Shown here: piece after piece, positions 1 through 9,137 of the stretch
Layout of the letters: every line of letters begins with the position of its first letter
Numbering within the stretch: position 1 is the first letter of the stretch
Source of the DNA: Pseudomonadota bacterium
Lineage (GTDB): Bacteria; Pseudomonadota; Alphaproteobacteria; Rhodobacterales; Rhodobacteraceae
NCBI GenBank assembly: GCA_021779835.1
Contig: JAJXZX010000027.1
Location: 1 to 42,230 of the forward strand
Reading direction: 5' to 3'
Length of the DNA: 42,230 nt
Position numbers and translations under genes: made by a program
The notes under the pieces: model-generated
What the model was told of the DNA's origin: nothing
Seen by the model: only the letters and a program-made list of their open reading frames with translations
Databases searched by the model: none

Positions 1-155
1 TTCCGCGCCAGATGTGGGATGGTATCCGCGAGCAGATCAGCCCGGCCATTCTGGCGGTGGCGACGATCCTCGTGGTGATCTCGATCGCGATGCTGGCCTC
101 GCTGGAACTGCTGCGGCGCCGGTCCGAGCGGTTGCGCGGCATCACCCCGCAGTAG
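1..155 (+). CDS. ABC transporter permease, C-terminal fragment (PotC-like)
   Basis: The window opens inside this gene; the reading frame from base 3 runs to a TAG at 153-155 and gives about 50 residues. The visible part has an amphipathic stretch (MWDGIREQISPAILAVAT), one hydrophobic membrane segment and a basic tail (LLRRRSERLRG). This pattern is typical of the last transmembrane helix of the inner-membrane permease in polyamine-type ABC importers (PotC family); the family call is from recalled similarity. The substrate cannot be judged from this fragment. Its stop lies inside the 3' end of the convergent AEC transporter gene, so the two genes overlap tail to tail by 14 bases. Confidence 0.7.
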   Translation, partial: PRQMWDGIREQISPAILAVATILVVISIAMLASLELLRRRSERLRGITPQ

Positions 156-1086
156 AGCCGCCCAACACCGACAGCCAGAACCAGACCGTGATGAGCGCGA
201 CGCCGGTGGCGATCAGCACGGTCGAGGCGGCGACGCGTTTGGCGACGCCATACATGTTGGCAAAGAGGTAGGCGTTGACGCCGGGCGCCACCGAGGCGGT
301 GACCACGGCAGAGCGCATCTGCGCGGTGCTGAGGTGCAGCGTGGTGCCCATCGCCCAAGTGACGGCGGGGTGCAGCAACAGAGACGCCGCCACGGTCCAG
401 GCGATGACGCGGAAATCGCCCTCGGGGCGGTAGCGGTAGAGGATGCCGCCAAGGCCGAACAGCGCCGCCGGGACCGCGGCGCGCACCAGCATGTCAAGCG
501 CGTCGGTGAAAAGCTTGGGCAGGTGCATCCCGGTCAGGTTGACGAACAGGCCCAGCGAGATGCCGATCACCAGCGAATTGCGGAACATGGTGCGCAGCAC
601 GCGGCTTGCGGTGGCGCGGATGCCGCCGCCGCGGTTGATCACCAGCTCCATCGTGGTGATGCCGATGCCGTAGCACAGCGGCGCGTGGATCGAGATGATG
701 GCGTAGTTGCCCGCCAGTGCCTCGGTGCCATAGGCGCGCTCGGTGATCGGGATGCCCAGCATCAGGGTGTTGGAGAAGAGGGCGCAGAAACCGATGGCAA
801 CACTGTCTTCCCAGCGGCGCGCGAACAGGTAATGCGCCCCCATCATGGCGGCAAGGAAGGCCGCGATGGCGCCGGTGTAGTAGGTCAGCAGCAGCGCCGG
901 GTCGAAGTTTTTCGCGAGGTCGAGGGTGGAGATGCCGCGGAACAACAGGCAGGGCAGCGCGAAGGTTTGCGTGAACTGCATCAGCCCGTCGATGCTTTCG
1001 TCGCGGAAAAACCCTTTCCACACGGCGATATAGCCGAAGGCGAGCACAAGGAAGATCGGGGCGATGACGTCGAGAAGTGCCGCCAC
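142..1086 (-). CDS. AEC family (auxin efflux carrier-like) transporter
   Basis: A 314-residue protein made almost entirely of hydrophobic segments, about ten membrane spans in two halves separated by a polar loop near residue 150. The N-terminus (VIAPIFLVLAFGYIAVWKGFF) and the motif SNTLMLGIPI followed by AYG are characteristic of the AEC/membrane transport protein family, which moves organic anions or similar metabolites across the inner membrane. The length matches the family. It is the last gene of the minus-strand operon, starting 3 bases after the stop of the MBL-fold gene, so it is probably co-transcribed. Bacterial members include malonate and malate carriers; the substrate here cannot be inferred. 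Confidence 0.85.
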   Translation of the reverse strand: MAALLDVIAPIFLVLAFGYIAVWKGFFRDESIDGLMQFTQTFALPCLLFRGISTLDLAKNFDPALLLTYYTGAIAAFLAAMMGAHYLFARRWEDSVAIGFCALFSNTLMLGIPITERAYGTEALAGNYAIISIHAPLCYGIGITTMELVINRGGGIRATASRVLRTMFRNSLVIGISLGLFVNLTGMHLPKLFTDALDMLVRAAVPAALFGLGGILYRYRPEGDFRVIAWTVAASLLLHPAVTWAMGTTLHLSTAQMRSAVVTASVAPGVNAYLFANMYGVAKRVAASTVLIATGVALITVWFWLSVLGGSTAG

Positions 1087-1089
1087 CCG

Positions 1090-1887
1090 TCAGACCTCGA
1101 AGGTCAGGGTCATGCCGTCGTAGGCGGGGGTGATGTGCGCGGGGGTTTCGGCCTCTACCTCGGCATAGTCGAGGTCGATGTGCATGTTGGTCAGCACCGC
1201 GCGTTTGGGCCCGGCGCGGGCGATCCAGTCAAGCGCGAGGGCGAGGTGGGCGTGGGTCGGGTGCGGCTTGCGGCGCAGCGCGTCGAGGATCCAGACGTCG
1301 AGGTTGGCTAGGTGGTCCCACGCCTCGGGGTAGATCTCGATCACGTCGGGCAGGTAGGCGAGGTTGGCCACACGGAATCCCAGCGCGTCGATCGAACCGT
1401 GGCTGACCTTGAACGGCGTCAGCATGATGTCGCCGCCAGCGCCAGAGACGGTGAGGGGGCCGTGGATGGTGTGCATGTCGAGAATCGGCGGGTAGGGCGA
1501 GCCATCGGGCTGCACGAAGGCATAGCCAAAGCGGGTGAGCAGCGCCTCTTGCGTCGCACCATCGGCCCAGACCGGCAGGCGTTTGCGCGTGTTGAACACG
1601 ACTTGGCGCAGATCGTCGATGCCATGCACATGGTCGGCGTGGGAATGGGTGTAAACCACTGCGTCCAATTCGCCGACGCCCGCGTCAAGCAGTTGGTCGC
1701 GCATGTCGGGCGTGGTGTCGATCAGCACGCGGGTGGTGCCAGAGTCGGAGTGACGCTCGACCAGCAGCGAGCAGCGGCGGCGGCGGTTTTTCGGGTTGGT
1801 TGGGTCGCAAGCGCCCCAATCGCCGCCAATGCGGGGCACGCCGCCGGAGGAGCCGCAACCGAGGATGGTGAAGCGGAGATAGGCCAT
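1090..1887 (-). CDS. MBL-fold metallo-hydrolase (PhnP-like)
   Basis: A 265-residue metallo-beta-lactamase-fold protein. The metal-binding motif HSHADH is at about residues 81-86. The N-terminus (FTILGCGSSGGVPRIGGDWG) followed by a Cys-containing stretch (CDPTNPKNRRRRCS) resembles the PhnP/phosphoribosyl cyclic phosphodiesterase branch of the fold. I chose the ATG at 1887 because it overlaps the TatD stop by one base (TGATG), which fits translational coupling; an ATG six codons upstream also exists. No phn genes are nearby, so a role in phosphonate use is not supported. A general phosphodiesterase role is the safest reading. Confidence 0.85.
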   Translation of the reverse strand: MAYLRFTILGCGSSGGVPRIGGDWGACDPTNPKNRRRRCSLLVERHSDSGTTRVLIDTTPDMRDQLLDAGVGELDAVVYTHSHADHVHGIDDLRQVVFNTRKRLPVWADGATQEALLTRFGYAFVQPDGSPYPPILDMHTIHGPLTVSGAGGDIMLTPFKVSHGSIDALGFRVANLAYLPDVIEIYPEAWDHLANLDVWILDALRRKPHPTHAHLALALDWIARAGPKRAVLTNMHIDLDYAEVEAETPAHITPAYDGMTLTFEV

Positions 1888-2687
1888 CAGGCGGCGGCGC
1901 TCCACTGGGCGGCCTTGGCGAACAGGCGGTTGAAGTTGGCGGTGGTTTGCGCGGCGAAATCTTCTAGGGACAGGCCGAACAGGTCGGCGCCGGTCTTGGC
2001 GGTCAGCGCGGTATAGGCAGGTTCATTTCGGCGACCGCGATGGGGGGGCGGGGCGAGGTAGGGGCTGTCGGTTTCCAAGAGGATACGGTCCAGCGGCGCT
2101 TCGGCAAAGATGGCGCGCAGGTCGCCCGATTTGGGGAAGGTCGCGATGCCCGACATGGATAGATAAAAGCCAAGCGCGAGGGCGGCTTGCCCCAATTCGC
2201 GCGACGAGGAAAAGCAGTGCATGACGCAGGTGTAGGCACCTGCGTGGTGTTCGTCGGTGAGGATGCGGGTCATGTCGTCATCGGCGTCGCGGGCGTGGAT
2301 GATGAGCGGCAGACCGGTCTGACGCGCGGCCTCGATATGGATGCGCAGGCTGTCTTGCTGGATCGCCTTGCTTTCGGCGGAATAGTGGTAATCAAGGCCG
2401 GTTTCGCCAAGGCCGACGAATTTCGGGTGCTGGGCGAGGGCGACCAGTTGGCCAACGCTGACCAGTGGTTCCTCGGCGGCGCGCATCGGGTGGACGCCGG
2501 CGGCCCAGAAAACGGGCGCGTGGCTGTCGGCGATGGCGCGCACGGTGGCTATGTTATCCATGCGGGTGCAGATTGACACCATGCGGGTGACGCCTGCCGC
2601 CACGGCGCGCGCGATGGTGGCGTCGCGATCCGCGGTGAAATCGGGGAAGTCGAGGTGGCAGTGGCTGTCAACGATTTGAAATGTCAT
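1887..2687 (-). CDS. TatD family metal-dependent hydrolase
   Basis: A 266-residue TIM-barrel hydrolase of the TatD/YcfH family, known as Mg-dependent 3'-5' exonucleases/DNases. Family motifs are present in order: DSHCHLDFPDF at the N-terminus (metal-binding His pair), the LGETGLDYHY block (Glu ligand), IHARDAD, MHCFSSS, and ETDSPYLAPPPHRGRRNEP near the C-terminus (Asp ligand). The length is normal. It sits between holB (21-base gap) and the MBL-fold gene (1-base overlap), a linkage common in this order of bacteria and consistent with a role alongside replication or repair. Confidence 0.93.
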   Translation of the reverse strand: MTFQIVDSHCHLDFPDFTADRDATIARAVAAGVTRMVSICTRMDNIATVRAIADSHAPVFWAAGVHPMRAAEEPLVSVGQLVALAQHPKFVGLGETGLDYHYSAESKAIQQDSLRIHIEAARQTGLPLIIHARDADDDMTRILTDEHHAGAYTCVMHCFSSSRELGQAALALGFYLSMSGIATFPKSGDLRAIFAEAPLDRILLETDSPYLAPPPHRGRRNEPAYTALTAKTGADLFGLSLEDFAAQTTANFNRLFAKAAQWSAAA

Positions 2688-2708
2688 TTGTGCCGCCTGT
2701 TGCCTGCC

Positions 2709-3836
2709 TTAGCGGCCAGCCAGTTGGGCCGCCGTCTCGTCAATCCTCAGGATCATATCCAGCAGAAGCGTGGCAGGGTCAAGGTTGACCGCCTTGCCAC
2801 GTCGCGCCTTGGCACCGAGGGTTTGTTGCAGATCGGCCCAAGCGCGGGCGGCGTGGGCATCGGGGGCGAGGCGGGGCAGCAGCGTGGCTTCGCCGGGGGT
2901 GGCCTCGGGTGGGGTCGTGCCAAGCACGCCGGTGCGCGAGAGGCGGGCGAGGAACAGGTCGAACAGCGTGAGCGTCAGGTCAAAGCGCGGCTCGTTGGCT
3001 TTGCCCGTCACGGTGTCGGCGAGGGCTAGGGCGCGTTGGCGGTCAAGGCGGGGCAGGCCGGTGAAAAGCGCGATGATCGACGCGTAGATTTTCAGGCCGT
3101 CGAGGTTGGTGATGCGGATCGCCTCGCCCACCGAGCCTGCGGCGAGTTCGGTGAGGGCGGCGGCGTGTTCGGTGCCTTCGGCGCCCGCGGCGGCAAGGGC
3201 TGCGGCGATGTCGGTGGGGGAAAGCGTGGTCAGCCGCAACTCGCGGCAGCGCGAGCGGATGGTGGGCAGAAGGCGCGAGGGTTGGTGGCTGATGAGCAGA
3301 AGGGTGGCGTCTTTCGGCGGCTCCTCCAGTTCCTTCAGCAGCGCGTTGGCGGCGTTTGGGTTCATCTCGTCCACCGGATCGACGATCACGACGCGGCGAC
3401 CGCCGTCGGCGGCGGACATGTGAAAGAACCCTTTGAGGTCGCGCACATCATCGACCACAATCACCGAGCGGGGTTTCCTGGTTTTGTCGTCAAGTGTGCG
3501 ACGGATCAGTTTCAGCCGCCCTTCGGAGCTGGCGGCAATGCGGCGGGCGGTGGGATCGGCGGGGTCAACGTCCAGCGAGGTGGGCGGTGGCGGTGCGCCG
3601 AACAGGCCGCCGTCGGCGGGCGGTTGCGTCAGCAGAAAGCGGGCGATGCGCCATGCAAGGGTGGCTTTGCCAACGCCGCGCGGGCCGGTGATAAGCCAGC
3701 CGTGATGCAGGCGTCCGGTGGTGTAGGCCTCAAGAAACGCGGCCTCGGCGGCGGACTGGCCGCGCAGGATCGCGGTGTCGCGCGGGTGAGGCGCGCCCTC
3801 AACGCGGTCGGGTTCAAAGAGATCTTCGTCGCTCAC
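2709..3836 (-). CDS. holB: DNA polymerase III subunit delta'
   Basis: A 375-residue AAA+ clamp-loader subunit. A P-loop-like motif (GPRGVGKATLA) lies near residue 50, and a downstream stretch (NANALLKELEEPP followed by DATLLLISHQP) is the conserved sensor-region block of delta'/tau ATPases. The arginine-containing stretch LLPTIRSRCREL (SRC-type motif) is also present. The protein is part of the DNA polymerase III clamp loader that places the beta clamp on DNA. The start overlaps the tmk stop by 4 bases (ATGA). The tmk-holB-tatD order supports the call. Confidence 0.93.
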   Translation of the reverse strand: MSDEDLFEPDRVEGAPHPRDTAILRGQSAAEAAFLEAYTTGRLHHGWLITGPRGVGKATLAWRIARFLLTQPPADGGLFGAPPPPTSLDVDPADPTARRIAASSEGRLKLIRRTLDDKTRKPRSVIVVDDVRDLKGFFHMSAADGGRRVVIVDPVDEMNPNAANALLKELEEPPKDATLLLISHQPSRLLPTIRSRCRELRLTTLSPTDIAAALAAAGAEGTEHAAALTELAAGSVGEAIRITNLDGLKIYASIIALFTGLPRLDRQRALALADTVTGKANEPRFDLTLTLFDLFLARLSRTGVLGTTPPEATPGEATLLPRLAPDAHAARAWADLQQTLGAKARRGKAVNLDPATLLLDMILRIDETAAQLAGR

Positions 3837-4459
3837 CGCAGGCGCGCCTCGGTAAGCGAGGCGATTTCGGCGGCGACATCCTCGATCGCGCGGGTGCCGT
3901 CAACCACGATGCAGCGTCCGGGGTTTTCGGCGGCGAGGGCAAGAAAGCCTGCGCGCATACGGGTTTGCAGGTCTTCGCCGAAGGACTCAAAACGCTCCTC
4001 GGTGCCGTTTCGCGACAGGGCGCGTTGCAGGCCAAGCGCGGGATCCATGTCGACGATGAAGGTGAGGTCGGGTTCCACCCCGATCATCATGCGGTGCAGG
4101 TCGTCCACCGTGCCGCGCAGGTCGCCGCGGGTGATGCCCTGATACATGCGGGTGCTGTCGGCAAAGCGGTCGGTGATGACGATGCGGCCTGCGTCAAGCG
4201 CGGGGCGGATGGTTTTTTCCAGATGGTCGCGGCGGGCGGCGGTGAACAGCAGGATCTCTGTTTCCGCCGACCAGCGGTCAGGCTCGCCCTCCAGCACCAG
4301 ACGGCGGATTTCCTCGGCCCCCGGCGAGCCGCCGGGTTCGCGCGTCAGCACCACATCATGGCCCTGCGCGCGCAGGGTTTCCGCAAGGCGGCGCGCCTGC
4401 GTGGATTTGCCCGAGCCGTCGATCCCCTCGAAGCTGATGAAGAGGCGGCGCTCGGTCAT
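3833..4459 (-). CDS. tmk: dTMP (thymidylate) kinase
   Basis: A 208-residue P-loop kinase that phosphorylates dTMP to dTDP in DNA precursor synthesis. The Walker A motif EGIDGSGKSTQ is at about residues 11-21, the DR(F/Y) substrate-binding block TDRFADS is present, and LTREPGGSPGAEEIR is the TMP-binding loop with the catalytic Arg. The size is typical. It starts one base beyond the dac stop and overlaps holB by 4 bases, so these three genes are very likely one transcriptional and translational unit. Confidence 0.95.
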   Translation of the reverse strand: MTERRLFISFEGIDGSGKSTQARRLAETLRAQGHDVVLTREPGGSPGAEEIRRLVLEGEPDRWSAETEILLFTAARRDHLEKTIRPALDAGRIVITDRFADSTRMYQGITRGDLRGTVDDLHRMMIGVEPDLTFIVDMDPALGLQRALSRNGTEERFESFGEDLQTRMRAGFLALAAENPGRCIVVDGTRAIEDVAAEIASLTEARLR

Positions 4460-4460
4460 G

Positions 4461-5618
4461 TCACTTGCCCGCCGCTGCTCCAGCGAACTTTTGATAGAGC
4501 ACTTGGGCCGCAGTGGTGACGTGGCGCATCACGCCGCCGACCGGCACATCGGATTGCGCGACCAGCGGGATATGGGCATCGGGCATGTCGGGCAGGGTGA
4601 CCACCAGATCGGCAACCGTGGTGCCTGCCTTGATCGGCGCCTTCAGCGGGCCGGTATAGATGACTTTGGCGTCGGGCGAGTTTTGCAGCGTGACGGGCAC
4701 CAGCAACTTGGCATCGTCGGCGGGCACTAGGTTGACGTGGGTGACGGTGCCCATCCAGACCGGCGCCTCGGCCACGACATCGCCCTTTTTGACGATGGTT
4801 TTTTCGGTGAACTGGCGGAAGGCCCAGTTCATCAGCTTTTCCCCTTCCGAGCCGCGTTCCGCCATCGTGTTCACGCCGTTGAACACCACCAGCACGCGCC
4901 GCCCGCCCTGAACTGCGGTGCCGACAAGGCCGTAGCCAGAGGCCTCGGTATGGCCGGTCTTCATGCCATCGGCACCCGGCACCCGGCCCAACAGCGGGTC
5001 GCGGTTCGCCTGGTTTGCGGGCGCGCGGCCATCATAGGCGTAGGTTTGTTCCGCGAAGTAATGGTAGTATTGCGGGTAGGTTTTCATGATGTGGATGGCG
5101 AGCATGGCAAGATCGTGCATGCTCATCAACTGGCCCGGATTGGGCCAGCCCGAGGCGTTGGCGTAATGCGATTGCGTCAGACCCAGTTGTTTGGCCTCGG
5201 CGTTCATTTGCTCGGCAAAGGCGGATTCGGACCCGGCGAGGCCTTCAGCGACGGTGATGCAGGCGTCGTTGCCCGACAGCACGATGATGCCCTGAATCAA
5301 CTGCTCGACCGTGGGGCGGTCGCGTTCGTTGAGGAACATGGTCGATCCACCCATGCTTTTGGCCTTGGTCGAGACGCTGAACGGCGTGTCGAGTTTGACG
5401 CGACCGTCGGCGAGGGCCTTGAACAGCAGGTTGACGGTCATCAGCTTTGACATCGACGCGGGGGGCATCGGGGTGTCGCCGTTTTTGTCCATCAGAACGG
5501 TGCCGGTGTTGACGTCAACGACATAGGCGGCGGTGGCCAATGTGTCGAAGGCTGCGGCAGGGACTGCCGCAAGCAGGCTTAGCACGACGCCGATTAGGGC
5601 AGGTTTATAGTGTTTCAT
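4461..5618 (-). CDS. D-alanyl-D-alanine carboxypeptidase (DacA/DacC type)
   Basis: A 385-residue low-molecular-weight penicillin-binding protein that trims the terminal D-Ala from peptidoglycan stem peptides in the periplasm. A signal peptide is obvious (hydrophobic residues 7-23, AAA before FDTLAT). All three serine-transferase motifs are intact: SMSK at 55-58, SGN at 115-117 and KTG at 220-222. The C-terminal third matches a PBP5-type beta domain, ending in a short tail. The neighbouring SPOR lipoprotein gene upstream (47-base gap) also acts on the cell wall. Confidence 0.95.
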   Translation of the reverse strand: MKHYKPALIGVVLSLLAAVPAAAFDTLATAAYVVDVNTGTVLMDKNGDTPMPPASMSKLMTVNLLFKALADGRVKLDTPFSVSTKAKSMGGSTMFLNERDRPTVEQLIQGIIVLSGNDACITVAEGLAGSESAFAEQMNAEAKQLGLTQSHYANASGWPNPGQLMSMHDLAMLAIHIMKTYPQYYHYFAEQTYAYDGRAPANQANRDPLLGRVPGADGMKTGHTEASGYGLVGTAVQGGRRVLVVFNGVNTMAERGSEGEKLMNWAFRQFTEKTIVKKGDVVAEAPVWMGTVTHVNLVPADDAKLLVPVTLQNSPDAKVIYTGPLKAPIKAGTTVADLVVTLPDMPDAHIPLVAQSDVPVGGVMRHVTTAAQVLYQKFAGAAAGK

Positions 5619-5665
5619 GGCGTCTGGTGGTCCGTTTCAGGTCTTAGCTTTGGAGTGTAGGCGTC

Positions 5666-6592
5666 TTACTTGGACGAATAATAGGCGTCAGCGAAACCAA
5701 GCTTTTTCACTTTCGCGAGAAGGGCGTCATGGTCGGCAGCCGGGGTGGGGCCGACATCGACGTGCCAATAGGTCTTGCCGTGGGTTTCGTCCTTGATAAC
5801 GACGCTGACAACGCCGGCTTTCTTTAGCGTCTTGGCGGCGCGTTGGGCGTTCGCTTCGACCGAGAAGATGCCGATTTGCAGCGAGGATTTGTCAGAGGAC
5901 GCGGTTGCCGGTGCCATTGCCGCTGGTTTTGCCGCAGCGGTGGTGGCCGGGGGCATGGCTGGCGTCATTGGCTTGCCAGAGGTCGGCTTGACTGTGGTTG
6001 CCTTGCCCGCAGTGCCCTTGTCGATGGCGGCGCTGGCCGAGGCGGCGAGGGTGCCGATCGGTTTCGCCTCGATTGACTGGTTGGTGTCGAGGATCGGCTT
6101 TTTCGCATCAAGCTTGGGTGCCGGTTGCTGGGCCTCCTGGCGGCGCAGCGCGGTCACGCTGATGGTTGCGGGCTGACCGGCCAGCAGGCCAAGCGCGGAG
6201 GCCGCATCGGACGAGAGCTGCAATTTCGGGCCGGGGTTGTTGCGCTCGCGGCGGAACAGCGCGCCGATGACGAATTTTCCGTTGGCCGGGTTGCGGATGA
6301 TGACCCGCTCTGGGTCGGTGACGCTTGGGTAAGCCACCCAGACGCCGCCGAGCGACGGGCGCCCGTCCCACAGGCCCTTTTCCTTGACCTGAAACACGTC
6401 GGGCGCTTCAACGTCACGGTCAACCAGCTTTACCGAGCTTTCCTGCACCGGAGCGTTCGCACCCGTCGCGGTCGCCGCGTCTGCCGGTTTGTCTTTCAGA
6501 AAACCAAACGGTTGTGTGCCGCTTTGGCACCCGGCCAACGCAAATGTTGTGCCCAGCACCAGGCTCAGTTTCCCGATCCTTGATCTTGCCAT
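5666..6592 (-). CDS. SPOR-domain lipoprotein with degenerate RlpA-like barrel
   Basis: A 308-residue predicted lipoprotein: hydrophobic signal with lipobox LAGC and the lipidated Cys at residue 22. Residues about 70-155 resemble the double-psi beta-barrel of RlpA (RVIIRNPANGKFVIGALF then SSDAASALGLLAG), but the catalytic motif of RlpA (DRGP-type Asp) is not visible. A low-complexity Ala/Pro/Lys linker follows. A SPOR domain occupies the last 75 residues (LQIGIFSVEANAQRAAKTL ... YWHVDVGP). SPOR domains bind denuded septal glycan. Position directly upstream of dac fits the RlpA-dac linkage seen in relatives. It is probably a septal peptidoglycan-binding protein that has lost transglycosylase activity. 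Confidence 0.75.
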   Translation of the reverse strand: MARSRIGKLSLVLGTTFALAGCQSGTQPFGFLKDKPADAATATGANAPVQESSVKLVDRDVEAPDVFQVKEKGLWDGRPSLGGVWVAYPSVTDPERVIIRNPANGKFVIGALFRRERNNPGPKLQLSSDAASALGLLAGQPATISVTALRRQEAQQPAPKLDAKKPILDTNQSIEAKPIGTLAASASAAIDKGTAGKATTVKPTSGKPMTPAMPPATTAAAKPAAMAPATASSDKSSLQIGIFSVEANAQRAAKTLKKAGVVSVVIKDETHGKTYWHVDVGPTPAADHDALLAKVKKLGFADAYYSSK

Positions 6593-6863
6593 CCTAGCCC
6601 CCTTGATGCGCGAACTGGTTGCCGCGCTTATATGACTGAGGGTTCGGCCCAGTTGTCGCTATCGACAACGTGGGACTGCCCGGCCCCGCCCATTCGACGC
6701 GCACTCTAGACCGAGATGGCCTTTAAGAAAAGGGTCGCGCGGCCGCATGGCGAAATTTGGCCATCACAAGGGGCTTACCCGGTCTGCACGCGGCTACCCC
6801 CCGCAAGAGATTGCAGTGCGGGGAACGGCGCATGGGCGTGAGGGTGGCGCGGTTGGGGAACGC
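6593..6863. other. Intergenic region between the SPOR lipoprotein gene and tRNA-Cys
   Basis: A 271-base gap upstream of the minus-strand cell-wall operon and downstream of the minus-strand tRNA-Cys. It must contain the operon promoter, but I could not fix -35/-10 boxes with confidence. No supported open reading frame was found in it. Confidence 0.4.
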
Positions 6864-6937
6864 TGGAGGCGAGTACCGGAATCGAACCGGTCTACACGGA
6901 TTTGCAATCCGCTGCGTAACCTCTCCGCCAACTCGCC
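6864..6937 (-). tRNA. tRNA-Cys (GCA)
   Basis: On the minus strand a complete cloverleaf can be drawn: the 7-bp acceptor stem GGCGAGT/ACTCGCC, the anticodon loop TTGCAAA with anticodon GCA, and the T arm with GGTTCGATTCC. The discriminator base is U73, the known cysteine identity element. The 3' CCA is encoded in the DNA (TGG at 6864-6866 on the plus strand). The gene stands alone between divergently arranged protein genes. Confidence 0.97.
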
Positions 6938-7066
6938 TCAGCGGTTGAAGCACCTATACCATGCCAATTTGCCACGCAAGTCATTCTGCGCAATCAGGTG
7001 ATGTTGCCGCGGCAAGGTTTCTGTGGCAAGAAAGATTTGACCGAAACTAGACCGATGAGTTTAGAC

Positions 7067-7720
7067 ATGACTGACTTTGCGCTGCGCCGTACGATGATGG
7101 TCGATACGCAGGTTCGCCCATCGGATGTAACGAAGTTTCCGATCATCGAGGCGATGCTTGCTATTCCCCGCGAAGAATATGTGCCCGCGCAGTCCCGCGA
7201 GGCTGCTTATGCAGGCAAAAACATCACCATAGGCGCTGGCTGCGTTGTGTTGGAGCCGCGCACCCTGGCGAAGATGCTGGATGCGCTGGACCTGCAACCC
7301 ACCGAGCATGTGATGGATCTGGGCTGTGGCCTTGGCTATTCGGCGGCGGTGATCGCGCATCTGGCGGGCGATGTTGTCGCGGTCGAGCCGGTCGAGGCGC
7401 TGGCCGCTGACGCAAAGGCTAAGCTGGCGGTGCAGGGCGTGCGTAATGCGGTCGTCGTTTGTGCGCCTTTGGCGAGCGGCGCGGCGCAGCAAGGTCCCTA
7501 TGATGCCATCACGATTCAGGGTGCGGTTGAGCATGTGCCCGAGGCGATTCTGGCGCAGTTGAAAGAAGGCGGGCGTATCGGTGCCGTCTTTATGGAAGGC
7601 GCGTTGGGCGTTTGTCGGATCGGTCACAAGGTCGACGGCGCTGTCACTTGGCGGTTTGCCTTCAATGCCAGCGCGCCGGTGCTTTCGGGATTTGAAAAAG
7701 GCCGGGTCTTCGCGCTTTGA
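7067..7720 (+). CDS. Protein-L-isoaspartate O-methyltransferase-like protein
   Basis: A SAM-dependent methyltransferase of 217 residues. The N-terminus ([20 protein letters not shown]) and the SAM-binding motif [15 protein letters not shown], followed by the acidic VAVEP, match the PCMT family, which repairs L-isoaspartate in aged proteins. The C-terminal part is shorter and more divergent than E. coli Pcm, as in other Rhodobacterales members placed before tolC, so true isoaspartyl repair activity is not certain. ATG codons at 7055 and 7067 and a GTG at 6998 are possible starts; none has a clear ribosome site. I prefer 7067 because homologues as I recall them begin with MTDFA. Confidence 0.8.
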   Translation: MTDFALRRTMMVDTQVRPSDVTKFPIIEAMLAIPREEYVPAQSREAAYAGKNITIGAGCVVLEPRTLAKMLDALDLQPTEHVMDLGCGLGYSAAVIAHLAGDVVAVEPVEALAADAKAKLAVQGVRNAVVVCAPLASGAAQQGPYDAITIQGAVEHVPEAILAQLKEGGRIGAVFMEGALGVCRIGHKVDGAVTWRFAFNASAPVLSGFEKGRVFAL

Positions 7721-7762
7721 GCGCGTTGCAAGAGCCAGTTTGAGGACGAGCAGGAGAAAACG

Positions 7763-9133
7763 ATGGCAGGAAAGACAGTAAAGCTGATGTGTACGGCGGC
7801 GGTCGTTTCCGCCGGCCTTCTGAACGCCCCGATGGTGTCGGCCGAGACGCTGACCGACGCCCTGATCGCGGCTTATAAGAACAGCGACCTTTTGGTGCAG
7901 AACCGCGCCGTGCTGCGGGCGACGGACGAAACCGTGGCGCAGGCGGTGGCTGGGCTGCGCCCGGTGCTGGCCTTCATCGCCAACTATTCGCACTCGAACC
8001 CGGCGACCAGCTCGCTTGGCAATGATATTTCGACGCTGGAATTGTCGGCCTCGCTGACGCTTTACGACTTCGGGCACACGCGTCTGGGGATCGAAGCGGC
8101 CAAGGAAAACGTGCTGGCGACCAGCGCGGGTCTGGTGGGCGTGGAACAGCAGGTGCTTTTGGGCGCGGTGACGGCCTACATGGGGATGCGCAATGCGCAG
8201 GAAGTTGTCGTTCTCAATCAGGGGAACGTGGCGGTTCTGCAAAAAGAGCTGAGCGCGACCAACGACAAGTTCTCGGTCGGCGAAGTGACCAAGACCGATG
8301 TGGCGATCGCGCAGGCCAGCCTTGCTGCGGCGCAAAGCCAGCTGACGGCGGCAGAGGGCAGCCTGCAGGTCGCGCGCGAGGCGTATAAGGTTGCGACCGG
8401 CGTCTATCCGCAAAACCTGAGCGTGCCGCCGCGCGCGCCGCAACTGCCGAAATCGATCAACGAGGCGCAAATGATCGCGCTGCGCACCAGCCCGGCGATT
8501 TTGCAAGGGCAGCATCAGGTGCGCGCCGCCGATCTGAACACGCAATACGCCGAGTCGAGCGTGCGCCCCAAGATTGCGACGACGGCGCAATATGGCACGA
8601 ATACGAATGGCAAGGTTGGCGCTGCGGTCGGTCTGTCGCTGACGCAGCCGATCTATTCCGGTGGGCAGCTTAACTCGCTGGGCCGTCAGGCGCGCGCGAA
8701 CGCGGATGCCGCCAAGGCCGGTCTGATGCAGACTACGCTGACCACGGCGCAGACAGTGGCGAACGCTTGGTCGCAACTGAACATTGCGCGGGCCAGCATC
8801 GTTGCGGACCAAGAGCAGGTTCGTGCCTCGCAGGCGGCCTTTGACGGGGTGTCCGAAGAGGCGAAGCTGGGCTCGCGCACCACGCTGGACGTGCTGACGG
8901 CAGAGCAGACGCTGCTTAACGCCAAAGCGTCGCTGATCGCGGCCGAGACCAGCCAGTATATCGCGGTTTACAGCGTATTGGCCTCGGTTGGCCTGCTTAC
9001 GGCGGATCATCTGAAGCTGGGTATCCCGACCTATGATCCGCAGGCGTACTTCAACGCGGTGCATAATGCGCCCGCGCTCAGCCCGCAGGGCGCCAAGCTC
9101 GACCGTATTCTTAAGGGCCTGGGCAACAACTAG
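7763..9133 (+). CDS. tolC: TolC family outer membrane channel protein
   Basis: A 456-residue outer membrane efflux protein of the TolC family, the exit duct for type I secretion and tripartite drug efflux. A signal peptide ends near residue 26 (MVSA before ETLTDAL). The family repeat structure is visible: two long alpha-helical halves with the paired motifs LTLYDFGHTRLGIE and LTQPIYSGGQLNSLG at the two strand regions, and the second-half motif GSRTTLDVLTAEQTLLNA. The ribosome site AGGAGAA is well placed before the ATG. No partner inner-membrane pump genes are adjacent, so this is probably a shared housekeeping channel. Confidence 0.93.
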   Translation: MAGKTVKLMCTAAVVSAGLLNAPMVSAETLTDALIAAYKNSDLLVQNRAVLRATDETVAQAVAGLRPVLAFIANYSHSNPATSSLGNDISTLELSASLTLYDFGHTRLGIEAAKENVLATSAGLVGVEQQVLLGAVTAYMGMRNAQEVVVLNQGNVAVLQKELSATNDKFSVGEVTKTDVAIAQASLAAAQSQLTAAEGSLQVAREAYKVATGVYPQNLSVPPRAPQLPKSINEAQMIALRTSPAILQGQHQVRAADLNTQYAESSVRPKIATTAQYGTNTNGKVGAAVGLSLTQPIYSGGQLNSLGRQARANADAAKAGLMQTTLTTAQTVANAWSQLNIARASIVADQEQVRASQAAFDGVSEEAKLGSRTTLDVLTAEQTLLNAKASLIAAETSQYIAVYSVLASVGLLTADHLKLGIPTYDPQAYFNAVHNAPALSPQGAKLDRILKGLGNN

Positions 9134-9137
9134 GTGC

